Counted from the stretch's first letter, positions 34,161 to 44,689 are shown. The stretch is 64,000 nt of DNA from Rapana venosa (GCA_028751875.1 CM054155.1:3295217-3359216); one strand, 5' to 3'. A program made the numbers and translations. The notes: generated by a model from the sequence alone, not told the origin.

Positions 34161-34549
34161 AATTGTTATCAATATCAGAAGTAGAAAAAAGTAGTCGTAG
34201 TAGTTGTAATAGTATCATGATCATGATCATGATCATCATCATTCCTGTCATTTGTCTTTTCTTCATGTCGTGCCTTTTTAGTCAGTGGGTTCGCTTTGCT
34301 ATCCCACCTCTCGACTAGACAGGGCTGCTATCTTCACGCCACCCATCCCGACCCCTGCACACACAGTCCCCACAAAGCTGCCTCTCTTCTCTCCCCTCTT
34401 TCCACACTTGTTCTTCTCCCGTCTCTCTCTTTTCCCGTCCTGTCTCTATCAAGTCTTAATCCCAAGAGAGAAATTCCCTGAACGGCTCCAAAGAAAGCAT
34501 ATGACAGTTGGAGTAATCTGCAAGTCGTTCAGCATTGTCGCCCCTAGTT

Positions 34550-34994
34550 CATACGGTCTTCATCCTTGGGTGGAGAAACAAAATGGCCGCCGTGGGGACA
34601 GATGCGGCCACAAAAGGCAGGGGAACGGGGGAGGGGGGGGGGGGGCAGGAGGGAAAGGGCTGGGCTGCTGCTGTCAGAATGGTGTGGTGAGGGGGGGGGG
34701 GGGGTCGAGGGGGAGAGAGAGAGAGGCAGACAGACAGACAAAGACAGAGATAGGCAAAGACAGACACAGCAAGACAGACTGACAGACAAAGAGAGAAGAG
34801 GAGAAAGAAAGAGAGAGAGAGAGCGAAGGAGAGGAGAGAGAGAGAGAGAGAGAGAAGAGAGACAATGACAATGAAAAATTCTGTTATTTCGAGGATAATG
34901 AATAAGCACTCATGTGCTTTTTTACATCCAGTCCCCGCCCGTAGGGATACATCTTAATAATAACCCAACACTTATAGTCTCACAGTAGAAACAT

Positions 34995-35072
<78 letters not shown>

Positions 35073-35081
35073 AGAGAGGAG

Positions 35082-35133
<52 letters not shown>

Positions 35134-35235
35134 AAGAGAGCGAGAGAAGAGAATTATCTCCACCAGTTAATAATAGAACACGTCATTTGTCAGCTCCTCA
35201 TAGAAAACTGTTCAAGTTGTCAGGAGAGGGCAAAG
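34550..35235 (+). repeat. repeat G copy 1, expanded polypurine core and SINE-A remnant
   Basis: The left end TTCATCCTTGGGTGGAGAAA plus GGGGACAGATG and the right end AGTTAATAATAGAACACGTC plus TTGTCAGCTC and CAGGAGAGGGC match 39415-39775. Between them are G13 and G14 runs, (GA)n arrays at 34707-34862 and 34996-35148, and a minus-strand SINE-A tail at 34881-34938. Confidence 0.8.
34881..34938 (-). mobile_element. SINE-A tail fragment
   Basis: TTTCGAGGATAATGAATAAG and CACTCATGTGCTTTTTTAC are the complement of the SINE-A 3' end. Confidence 0.8.
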
Positions 35236-35239
35236 CAGG

Positions 35240-35855
35240 AAGGGAGGTAACTAGTGCTGCGTGTAGAATGGTTTGGGACAGAAAGCAGCTGGAGACTACC
35301 TGACTAGTTGTGTGTTACCTTCAGAGGTAAGGTGACACCCCTAGTAAAAGACATGGGACAGAGAGAGAAGTGGCATCATGAAGTACACATAATGTAGACA
35401 GACATGCAAAGACACAGAAAGAGATTGAGACAGAACTATGAAGACAAACAGATAATTAGACATAACTATAGAAGAAAACAGACACAGAAGCATGGAGTTC
35501 TTACAGTTGGAGAGAAAGAGGCAGGCAGTTCTCCCATGTCAGAGAAGCAGATTCTTAAGTAGATTATGAAGACAGTGAGACAGACTGGCAGCATTTCTGG
35601 ATTTCTATTCCGTGCCTGAAAACAAAGAATCCATTCACATAATTATTACCTTAGTATAATGTGCCCAAGCATTCACTCATTCATGCCAGTCAAATACCTG
35701 TGCATGTACCTCATAGAATGCTTCTTCCTCCCCCCCTTCTATTCACACACACATACACACAGTGTCTTTCAGTGTACTATAAGGCTAGAAAACAATGTAA
35801 ATATATCAAAAAGATAATGTAAAAACATTTTTATGATCTACAAAAATCATAGACC
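35240..35855. other. purine-rich spacer
   Basis: Degenerate GACAGA/AGACA-rich sequence at 35360-35590, then unique DNA. Confidence 0.5.
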
Positions 35856-35857
35856 CT

Positions 35858-36185
35858 GCTTCATCCAAAAAATGATAATGCCGCCAGTCACAAAGTATGA
35901 CCTTACACTGACAGTTCCAGCCTTTCCGAATTTCTGGTGTGTCTTCGGCCTTCTAAGCTTAACCGTTTAAGCACACGTCACGGCAAAAAGAAGAAGGGAA
36001 AAAATCTGGGCAAAAGAAACGACCTGTAACAAAGGTGTAAGTTTCCAGATGTTTCCTCCTGTTGGGAAAACTCTGCTGTATGTGTCAAATGCAGGAACAC
36101 AGACACCAGGCCATATCTGCAGAGTTGATCATCATTCTTCGCTGCTGATCTTTTCAGCACACACACTCTGGCTGGGACACACAAA
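35858..36185 (+). repeat. repeat F copy 4
   Basis: CACTGACAGTTCCAGCC, then AAAGAAACGACCTGTAACAA, GTTTCCAGATG, ACACAGACACCAGGCC, CATCATTCTTCGCTGCTGAT and CAGCACACACACTCTGG. Confidence 0.82.
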
Positions 36186-36189
36186 TTAG

Positions 36190-37030
36190 ACTTGTCCTTG
36201 TACTATTGAAATCGGTACAGTTTGGAGCAGACTACGAAGGTTTGGTTGGGGTCGATTAAGAATATGTTTTGTTGAATAGATTTATTCTGAAATAGAAATA
36301 TCAACGCGGATTCTGCTGAATTAAAGGGAACTGGGGTAAAGTGGATTGTCTTGGGTCATGTTTAACAGGCAGATAAGGTGCATAGTACTTAACGGTTAAG
36401 TGGCGATGATATTGCTAAGACAGCTGTCTTTGATTCTGCAACCTTTGGTTCATAACTTTATTCTTTCTCTCTTTTATTTTTTCTGTTTACTCCCTTAGCT
36501 TCCTTTTTTGTCATATAATTTCCGGTTTTTTTCATCGTTCATATTCTTCCCTGTCGTTTTAGATTCTTTTTAATTCTTTTGTTCTTCTGTCTTTCTCTCA
36601 TGACGGGATTTTTCAATCAATTTATGTACAATAATATTTTTCAAAAGATAACAGATGAATGAATGAATAAAGTTTGAAGTCGGTCGCACTTTCATGGGCG
36701 ACTGTCTTTGATATCCATCAATCAAACACTATAAAAGATAATAAACAAGCAGCATGTTTTATTTTCCCCCCTCTAAATATGTTTGGGTTTTTTGGCACTG
36801 TCTTTTTGTCTTTACAAGTCTATGTAAAAAAAAAAAGTGAGATTCTCAATGCACACTACTTTCTATCTTTCCTTTCTTCTTCCTGGCTTCTCTTTTCTCT
36901 CTCGGTTCTCCACTGCTTTGACAGCTGTCCTGTGGCCCTGACTGAACAGCGAATCAGTGTCTGTCTCATCACCTCCGACCTGACACCACCATCAGAAAAA
37001 CTGACTTTTTGGCAGGCAGAGTAGTAACAC
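36190..37030. other. unique spacer
   Basis: The 116-codon plus-strand frame at 36674-37024 is T-rich with no domain and is not called. Confidence 0.45.
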
Positions 37031-37034
37031 AGAC

Positions 37035-37150
37035 ACACCAGGCTGCAGGTCTCCTGGGGGCAATAGAGGCTGGCCACCTCATCATTCATGAATGAATCCA
37101 ATGAACAACAGTCACTACAGCAGACTGAAACAGACTGCCCCAATAGTCTC
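37035..37150 (+). repeat. repeat H copy 3
   Basis: CAGGCTGCAGGTCTCCTGGG, CTCATCATTCATGAATGAAT, CCAATGAACAACAG. The longest copy in the same orientation as 30.86 kb. Confidence 0.72.
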
Positions 37151-37167
37151 TGCCATGCAAGAACGTG

Positions 37168-37170
37168 ATG

Positions 37171-37237
<67 letters not shown>
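37168..37237. repeat. (GT)n microsatellite
   Basis: GT run with one GGT interruption. Confidence 0.95.
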
Positions 37238-37239
<2 letters not shown>

Positions 37240-37754
37240 GGAGACAAAGAAAAACTGCATATCCTTTTCTTTTTCTCTGAAGTTGACAAAAAAATTTTAC
37301 ATCTTTTTGTCCTCTACAATCAAAATAACCAATTGCTTCATTGCTTTTTAAAGAATAGTTTTTGGTACTGCATGCCCATAATATTTTTATGACTTTGTAC
37401 TCTACTTAACATGAACTGAAGTTGCATTAAATAAGTTGTTTTATTTGTGCACTGTATCATAAAACAACAACACCCATAATACTGTGAAAATAATATTTTA
37501 GGGAAATTGCTGAAATAATATTACAGAAAAATTTCTGTATTCATATTTTTTGGAATATTACAGATAACCACCTCGCTTAGCTATGATATCCACATTTTGC
37601 GGGCAGCTGCTGACAGCTGAGTTACTGAGTTACAAAAAATCTTCCAACATTCTGAGAATGGACAAGCATCAATTTCCCAACAATCCAGGCAAATCCCTGA
37701 GGGGCAGTCAGTCTGTGTCACTTTACCGGACAGCAACCAACGACGCCGTTCCCT
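37240..37754. other. unique spacer
   Basis: AT-rich, no recognised feature. Confidence 0.45.
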
Positions 37755-37756
37755 TT

Positions 37757-37930
37757 AAAAAGAATCCGGTAATCAGACGGCATTGGTGACCAGGCTTTAT
37801 GGGCCACTGCACGTCACAGGTTTCTAGTGGGAAGGGGCATTAATCAGCAATCCGGCATCTAAATCATCTCCCCTCTTGCTTTTTTTCGACACCAGTGAGA
37901 CAGAGTGGCAACCCAGCAGTGCTAAAATAT
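37757..37930 (+). repeat. repeat E copy 3
   Basis: CCGGTAATCAGACGGCATTG, GGGCCACTGCACGTCA, GGCATTAATCAGCAATCC, GGCATCTAAATCATCTCCCC, GAGACAGAGTGGCAACCC. Confidence 0.85.
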
Positions 37931-38249
37931 TGGTGTCAAAATGTGCCCCTCTGCAAGACCTGCCCCCGGCACTTTTTAAGCTTTCTGTACTTAGCAATTC
38001 ATATGAATTCACCCAACCCAGCGATTGTTGTTTGTTCATTTTTAATTCTTAGTGCCAGCCATGTTTCAATGATTTTAAGTGAGTAAAAATGTTTAAAGCA
38101 GTTTTTAATTTTGTTTTTAAAAAATGTTTAAAATCATTTGATAACGGGTGTTAAATAAGATAACCCCACTGACAACAACAGTGTATGCCTTCAATTACAA
38201 CAAAGCACACCCATTCCTCCACAGAAAGACAGAAGGTGTTGGCGGCACA

Positions 38250-38350
38250 GCTCTTCCAATCGCGGCAGATTTCTATACGTGAAACTCGGGCTACTTTCCC
38301 CTTGGACAGGGCTTCACCACAACAGTACCGCCACTTTTTTTTTTTTTTTT
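38250..38350 (-). mobile_element. SINE-C module C2 fragment (old)
   Basis: CGCGGCAGATTTCTATACGT, GAAACTCGGGCTACTTTCCC, then a poly(T) of about 17; diverged relative to the copies at 24.7 and 43.4 kb. Confidence 0.7.
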
Positions 38351-38509
38351 AAAGATCCCGTCTACAGTATATTATCATTGGAAAATATCTTCACCTTGCT
38401 TTACAAAGGACCTTTCTACCATCTCAACACATAATGGGTATACACAAGGAGAAAAACAAACATTTGATTGGAGGCTGCTTGAGTTGATTTGATTTTAATG
38501 ATAAAAACA

Positions 38510-38571
38510 CTATCATCATCATCATCATCATCATCCATGACACTTTTGTATGACAATGCCTCAGTAACACA

Positions 38572-38614
<43 letters not shown>
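38510..38614. repeat. (ATC)n and (CT)n microsatellites
   Basis: ATC units at 38512-38535 and pure CT at 38574-38614. Confidence 0.95.
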
Positions 38615-38617
<3 letters not shown>

Positions 38618-38619
38618 TC

Positions 38620-38768
38620 TCTCACTGGGTGGGGTGCATTGTGCCTGGCCTTCTGCTGTGGTTGTCATAGTTCAGGAGACCTGTCCGCTGGCCTCTGCCG
38701 ACACATTCTGACTTCAGAGCAGCTCATCCCTTCGTACAGTTTGCATGCCGGGTATGTAGGCTCAAAAC
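38620..38768 (-). mobile_element. SINE-B 3' fragment
   Basis: Aligns with 48035-48170: GGTGGGGTGCA, CTGGCCTCTGCCGACACATT, ACTTCAGAG, TGCATGCCGGGTATG. Confidence 0.65.
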
Positions 38769-39004
38769 GCATCAACTGCAAACACATCAGACAACTTTAC
38801 AAACGTATTATTATATAAATGAATAATTAAGTGCATTCTACCGTGGGGTAGGTTTTATAACAGTTTCTTGGAACGGGTAAGTCTTTCAGATTAATTCTGA
38901 AATCATATACTGGATTCGTGGCTGTCAAGAGACCTCGGCTTCTCTTAGACAAGAGGAAAGCTGTGGCAGCCAACGAGTCTGTGGGAGAGAGGGGGTAGGG
39001 GGTA

Positions 39005-39023
39005 GGGGGGGGGGGGGGGGGGG
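39005..39023. repeat. poly(G) run of 19
   Basis: Uninterrupted G19. Confidence 0.95.
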
Positions 39024-39117
39024 AGGGAGTACTATGGATGGGACAGGAAAATGCTATAACTCAGGAAAAGGAAGGGGCACTCATTACTTTTTAAAATGAC
39101 TCGTACATTGCAAATAC

Positions 39118-39222
39118 CCCGACCGTTAATATACCAGGCGCTGCTGCCGGGATTTGAACCATGACTTCAAGGACACAAAGGGATGGACATCAATCGCTGT
39201 GTCCACTTTGCTAATGTGTCTA
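39118..39222 (-). mobile_element. SINE-B head fragment
   Basis: Complement of a B box (GGGATTTGAACCATGACTTC) and of the A-box side (GTGTCCACTTTGCTAATG), as in SINE-B at 48.3-48.4 kb. Ends at the C28 run. Confidence 0.6.

Positions 39223-39250
<28 letters not shown>
39223..39250. repeat. poly(C) run of 28
   Basis: Uninterrupted C28. Confidence 0.95.
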
Positions 39251-39253
<3 letters not shown>

Positions 39254-39414
39254 CCTGCAATTGCAATGTTAAGCCCTGAAATGGCCCTCTGTAGGGTCGG
39301 TGGAGCTATAGACAAGGGTTGGATGTTGATCCCGAACTAAACAAATATCTCACAACAACAACAAAAAACCATCCTTGTCAGTCCGAGTCTTTTGCAAATG
39401 GCTCGTTTGTTCAT

Positions 39415-39775
39415 TCACTCTTCTTTATCCTCGGGAGGAGAAGCAAAACGGTGGACATGATGGGGACAGATGTGAGCGTGAAAGAAATGTATAGAGAGAG
39501 CCGCGCTGTTGTTATGTGGTGGTTGGGACGGAGAAATAAACGGCAGTTCTGTCTCTGAGCGAGAGGAGACAGAATGATACGGCGAAAAGAGAAGAGAGGA
39601 GAGGAAAGGAGAGGGGAGAGAGGGGGAAGAGAGAGGAGGGGGAAAGAGAAGAGGAGAGAGAGGAGAAGGGAGAAGAGAGATGAGAGGAGAGGGGAGAGAA
39701 GAGAGAGAAATTATCTGCACAAGTTAATAGAACGACATGTCACTTGTCAGCTCTTCAGGAGAGGGCTCCAGGTAG
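39415..39775 (+). repeat. repeat G copy 2 (compact)
   Basis: Left end CTTTATCCTCGGGAGGAGAA, GGGGACAGATGTGAGCGTGA; polypurine core 39580-39712; right end AATTATCTGCACAAGTTAAT, ACTTGTCAGCTCTTCAGGAG. About 360 bp. The Arg/Glu or Ser/Leu frames across the core are artefacts. Confidence 0.85.
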
Positions 39776-39899
39776 GGGATGGGATGGTGGAGAGGAGTGG
39801 GGGCAGTGGGGAGGGGGGGGGGGAAGAGAATGGGATGTGGTGAGGAAATGAAAAACTGCATGATGACCAGTCTCTGTGAGTGCTGACTGTTATCATGAC

Positions 39900-40080
39900 A
39901 CTCTCTTGTATTGTATTGTACTGCATTACATTGTAATAAATTATTTTGTATTGTGTTACATTTATTGTATTGCATTGCATTGTGGAATGGAATGGTGTGG
40001 TGTGTACTGTTCTACACTGTGCTATACTGTGCTGTGCTGTGCTGTGTTGTACTATTTTGTACTGCAATACGCTGTTTGTT
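39900..40080. repeat. degenerate TGTATTG / TGCTG pentamer-type simple repeat
   Basis: Recurrent TGTATTG, TGCATTG, TGCTGTGCTG words; open frames of Cys/Val/Leu on the plus strand and Tyr/Asn/Thr on the minus strand are artefacts. Confidence 0.75.
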
Positions 40081-40193
40081 TGTTTGGGGGTTGTTGTATG
40101 TTTATTGCATAAGCACCGAATGTTGTATGCAACAATGAAACAACTCTGCCGCACAGGAAGAAAGCGTCACCGAAGTGCACTGTTTCCCTCTTT

Positions 40194-40590
40194 TAATAAT
40201 AATAATAATAATGTATGGAATTTATATAGCGCTGAATCTTGTAAAGCAACAAATCAAAGCGCTCAGATTTTATTTCATACCACTTTAAGTCACGGCAGAT
40301 TTCTCTCCGTGAAATTCGGGCTGCTCTCCCCGGGGAGAGCGGGAGAACGCGTCGCCACTTAGCGCTGCGCCACCCTTTCACCCTTTTTTTTTTTCATTAT
40401 TGTTCACGCCTATGTGTAGATTTGGCTACTTATGAGAGGGAGTTTTTATGACAGACATTTTGCTGCAAGCAACTCTGTCATGACCGAGAGATATTTAGCG
40501 TGTCCTAAGAGAAAGTCACGTACAGAAACTTGGTCACATGTTTCATCCAAAAGACTAGCGCTCAGACCATCACTCGTGATCCAGTGATAT
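40194..40590 (-). mobile_element. SINE-C copy 2, young C2 joined to an old C1
   Basis: The (AAT)n tail, LINE-1 tail and C2 module (palindrome 40323-40340) differ by about one base from the copy at 24.7 kb. Beyond the T11 linker the C1 half (ending TTTCATCCAAAAGACTAGCG and CAGACCATCACTCGTGATCC) is strongly diverged. Confidence 0.85.
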
Positions 40591-40921
40591 GGCAGACCAC
40601 AATGAACTGTTGTAGATCAGATGTAATTCACAGACCTCTCCCTGTGTAGGTCACATCTAAATACTCGTGGAAAAGAAAAAGGAAGGCACAGAGACAGAGA
40701 GACAGACGGGTAAGCGGACAGACAAAGAAAGAACGGCGAAAAGACAGACCACAGAATGGAGACAAAGGACGGCAACAAAAGGCTGCCTTGTATCTACTTG
40801 TAACCTACTGGCTGCTTTAGAACAGAGATCATTTTTAGATGGTGTTGTCTTTGTTTTTTGGATGGTGTTGTCTCCCTTGGTGTCTTTATCCTAATTTGTT
40901 CTGTTCGGGTTTGTTGTTGTT

Positions 40922-40922
<1 letters not shown>

Positions 40923-40956
<34 letters not shown>
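40923..40956. repeat. poly(C) run of 34
   Basis: The longest homopolymer in the window. Confidence 0.95.
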
Positions 40957-40959
40957 ATT

Positions 40960-41356
40960 TATTCCTTGCGCACTCTTGTTCTTTCCTACTACATACTTTC
41001 CTTTCTTATGTATCTATACATTTTTTTAAACATTTTTTGTTCTCACCTTTCCATTATGAAATGTCTTAGTGCACTGGCTTTTGAAGGTATAGTTTAAACT
41101 AATTATAATATTATTAGAATAAAGTATCTCTTCTGTTGTCAAAGGTGTTGAAAAAATTCAGCTTTTAACAGTTTGAACTGTCGTCTACCATCTTCCAAAT
41201 GTAAAGACCAAAACTTTCATTACTGTTGAGCACATTATAGGTTGGCTCGTTGTTGCTCTGTTGTAAGTGCTTATATATATGATTTTTTTAAAATGTTTAA
41301 ACCGACCAAAAAAGAGAAAAAGCAATAGAGACGAAGAAACAGAAGTACTTAACTGG

Positions 41357-41362
<6 letters not shown>
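40960..41362. other. unique spacer
   Basis: T-rich, no recognised feature. Confidence 0.45.
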
Positions 41363-41387
<25 letters not shown>

Positions 41388-41456
41388 ATAATATATATAT
41401 ATATAATATATAATATATATATATATATATATAAATATATATAATATATATATATT
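41363..41456. repeat. (TA)n-rich microsatellite
   Basis: TATTAT and (AT)n blocks with single-base interruptions. Confidence 0.93.
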
Positions 41457-41459
41457 GAC

Positions 41460-42230
41460 TGACTGACGCCCAGACTGACTGACCACTTGGTTAACTATTT
41501 GTTCTCCTTTTATTTCATACTACTCCAGTCTCTCAATTCCCGACACACACACACACTCTCTCTCTCATGGTGTCTCGTTGTCTCATGGTGATGGGTGATT
41601 GTTGTTTTTATTGTATCTCTATTATAATAATCATTATTGTAATCTTATTTGACTTATCTTGCTTTGATAGTTATTGTGTGAATATATCATTTTAAAAAAG
41701 CGCTATTTGAAGAGTATGAGCGCATAAAAAGCACACGTTTGGTGGGTGGAGGAGGAGAGGAGGGAGGTCATTGAAGGTAATATTGTCAGTAATGACGAAT
41801 GCCTAGTATTTTCTAACGTTTTATTCCTGTACCTTTTTATTATCTAAAGTATAAACGTGTAAGAATGGATGAAACAGTAGGTGAAGTAATTTGTTTGTCC
41901 TGACGTTTTATGATTTTCTTTTTTTAAATTCTTAAAACATTTTTATTTAAATGTGCGTGGACGTGAGCGCGCACGCGCTCAGGTGTGCATGAGTATGTGT
42001 GTGCGTGTATATGTGGCAATTTGTATTTTCAATGTATTTCCTTATCGATTTTTTTCCTTTTTTTTTTACTGGTTTAATTCAATGGTAAATGATGCAATAA
42101 TGTAGTGTCTTAGTATAATCATTACGAAATTTGTTCTTAGATAGATGGCTTGATGAAAAAAAGCAAATGCATTGCTTATTCAATGTACCATCTGGAAATA
42201 CAATTTTGACTTTGGCTTTGGCTTTGACTT
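41460..42230. other. unique spacer
   Basis: No recognised feature. Confidence 0.45.

Positions 42231-42232
<2 letters not shown>

Positions 42233-42275
<43 letters not shown>
42233..42275. repeat. (CT)n microsatellite
   Basis: CT run preceded by TTTGGC/TTTGAC hexamers from about 42207. Confidence 0.95.
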
Positions 42276-42278
<3 letters not shown>

Positions 42279-42299
42279 AAGTTCCTTTGTCTGATGCCT

Positions 42300-42558
42300 G
42301 TCTGTCAGTCTGTCTGCCCCTGTCCGTCAGCAGTTGCAGACTATCAAGTGATGTGTTCTATTAACTCGTGAAGATAATTTTTCTCTCTTCTGCGGCCACC
42401 CTTCCCATCTCGCCACATCATTTTCCCACCCATCCCAACAGTTCGGTCCTTTCATCCCTCCCTCCCCTCTTCCCCACTCCCTTTGTGTCCACATCTGTCC
42501 CCCCGCCAGCCCTGTTCGCCATTTCTCGCCTCCTGAGGATGAAGTGTGCATGAAGAAG
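42300..42558 (-). repeat. repeat G copy 3
   Basis: On the minus strand: left end CTTCATCCTCAGGAGGCGAG, GGGGGACAGATGTGGACACA; purine-rich core; right end AATTATCTTCACGAGTTAAT and AGAACACATCACTTGATAG. Confidence 0.8.
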
Positions 42559-42646
42559 GGGAGACAATACTGAACAACTTGCAGATGACTTCAACTGACA
42601 AATGCTTTCTTTAGACCTGCTCAGGGACTATTCCCGCGGGGAGGGA

Positions 42647-42694
42647 GAGAGAGAGAGAGAGAGAAGAGAGAGAGAGACAGAGAGACAGAGAGAC

Positions 42695-42737
<43 letters not shown>

Positions 42738-42745
42738 GAGAGTGC
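42647..42745. repeat. (GA)n microsatellite
   Basis: GA and GACAGA repeats. Confidence 0.95.
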
Positions 42746-42874
42746 GCACAGAGCGCATTTTTAGGGAAGAGAATAACCACGATGTTTGCTTTTTTCATCC
42801 AGCCTTCAGTCATCAGAATAATCATGCGAGAGTGGATTTAAACGGGTCAATTCTTGGAAGTGGCACCATGATCC

Positions 42875-43089
42875 TTCCTCTCCGGGTATAGATGCACGCT
42901 GGGTATGTTCATGTTTCCACCGAACGCTGACATAAATTACGGGATCTTTAACGTGCATGTTTGATCTTTGTGTGTGTATATTCACGAGGGAAATTATGGC
43001 ACAGTAAGTCTCCACTTGAAGTTAATACTACTACTTATAATAATGATGATTACAACAACAACAACGACGTCGACGACGACGACGACGAC

Positions 43090-43122
<33 letters not shown>

Positions 43123-43285
43123 AAGAAGAAGAAATGGAATTTATACTGCGCTACATCTTGTAAAAACAAATCAAAGCGCAAAGTTGACCGAGAAGATCGT
43201 AAAAATCTCCACCCGACATCATTGCTGAGATTCGAACTGATGATCTCATGGACCCCTTGGGATGAAGTCAAACGCTCCAACTAAA
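42875..43285 (-). mobile_element. SINE-B copy 2, interrupted
   Basis: Minus strand. The head complement is at the right (GAGATTCGAACTGATGATCT, CATGGACCCCTTGGGATG), and the distal part is at the left (CCGAACGCTGACATAAATTA, GATCTTTAACGTGCATGTTT). Between them lie a (GAC)n(GAT)n array at 43053-43121 and a short LINE-1 type tail (GAATTTATACTGCGCTACAT). Confidence 0.78.
43053..43121. repeat. (GAC)n(GAT)n microsatellite
   Basis: Trinucleotide GAC then GAT units, plus AAC at the left. Confidence 0.95.
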
Positions 43286-43374
43286 ACATTCATGAACCCT
43301 GTCTACTCCTGCTCCCCTTCTAACTCCTGGTCATTACTACACGATATGAACAATGCAGGTATAGCGAAACGCTG

Positions 43375-43378
<4 letters not shown>

Positions 43379-43409
<31 letters not shown>

Positions 43410-43707
43410 TATGGAATTTATATAGCGCTGAATCTTGTAAAGCAACAAATCAAAGCGCTCAGATGTTATTTCATACCACTTTAAGTCACGGCAGATTTCT
43501 CTCCGTGAAATTCGGGCTGCTCTCCCCGGGGAGAGCGGGAGAACGCGTCGCCACTTAGCGCTGCGCCACCCTTTCACCCTTTTTTTTTTTTTCTGCAGCT
43601 GTATTTGTTTCCCTATCAGAGTGGCTTTTTCTAAGATTTTGCCAGGGACAACTCTCTTGTTGCCGTGGGTTTTTTTACGTGCGCTAAATAATTACGTGTA
43701 ACACACG

Positions 43708-43738
<31 letters not shown>

Positions 43739-43876
43739 TAGCGCCTAGACCACCACTCATGGTCTAATGGATGGGGGAAAAATTTGCGGTCCAAACGGGG
43801 TACGAACCGCCGCACACTTCAGACCCGGACTTTTCGCTTTCTAGACAGGCGCGTTACCTCTAGACCACCGATCCAC
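43379..43876 (-). mobile_element. SINE-C copy 3, full length composite
   Basis: The reference copy. On the minus strand it has a tRNA-like head at 43876 (GGTGGTCTAGAGGTAACGCG; B box GGTTCGTACCCC). The core GGATGAGACGATAAACCGAG is at 43713-43732. C1 continues to CTGCAG, then a poly(A) linker of about 12. Module C2 has a second A-box-like TGGCGCAGCGCTAAGTGG and the palindrome GCTCTCCCCGGGGAGAGC (43519-43536). The LINE-1 type tail and (ATT)n end it at 43379. No open frame of its own; it would depend on LINE proteins. Confidence 0.9.
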
Positions 43877-43989
43877 ATCAGTAGTTCTTATAGTGAATCT
43901 GAAACATACTCAACATGAAGTAATAAATGATATCATTATCTGTGAAAATAAAATTTGTGAATCCTCCTCCACCACCCCTCTCTCTCTCT

Positions 43990-44264
43990 CCCCCCCCCCC
44001 CCCCCCACCCCCCATCATGTTCTCCTTCATCTCATGACTGCCCCTCACCCACACATATTCATCTGTTTCATTTTCCTTTTAGGCATTTTATGGTTTTTTC
44101 CACTGACAGAAACGCCCACTCACTAACCAGCAATCCATAATCATTGTCTTTTCACATTGTTCCTTGTGTAGGGACACAAGAATCAGCTGAGCACATCTCC
44201 TTCTCCCCCTCCCCCCTCTTCCCCCTAACCTGCCCGTCAAGCCAAAGAACTCCCCCCCCCCCCC
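43990..44264. other. spacer with C17 and C13 runs
   Basis: Poly(C) at 43990-44006 and 44252-44264; otherwise unclassified. Confidence 0.6.
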
Positions 44265-44477
44265 TCCCACACAGGCCTCATTAGCAGCGGCCATGTCATC
44301 TGGGAGATGGCATTTTTCTTCTTAATTCAGGTTCGGCAACACAGTCACTTTTGGGATGTCTTTGATAGAGATAACCATCCAGGCAGATAAGGGAGAATGA
44401 GATAAGGGGAGTGTTATGTACTACCGCACTGTACCAGCAGAACAACAACAATCAATTCTGACAGGTAGTCAATAAGC

Positions 44478-44668
44478 CTGGGCTGAACAGCGGAGGGGTT
44501 ACAGGGGACTTGCAGTTCCCTGAGGGTGTGGGTTCCAGTCCCGCCAAGCCGCACATGTTTTTCATTCCTCAGAGCTCCGAGGTTCACCAATCGTGAGATT
44601 GTTACGTATGCGATCGTTTTTCCCACCATGAAGATAGCCACGTTCCGACTTCAGGGATTAACTGTACA
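44478..44668 (+). mobile_element. repeat X copy with tRNA-like head
   Basis: CTGAACAGCGGAGGGGTTA (A-box-like) and GGGTTCCAGTCCCG (B box) precede repeat X: GAGCTCCGAGGTTCACCAAT, CACGTTCCGACTTCAGGG. This suggests X can be the body of a plus-strand SINE. Confidence 0.6.
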
Positions 44669-44689
44669 TTTGAGGGTTTTTCCCAGAGG

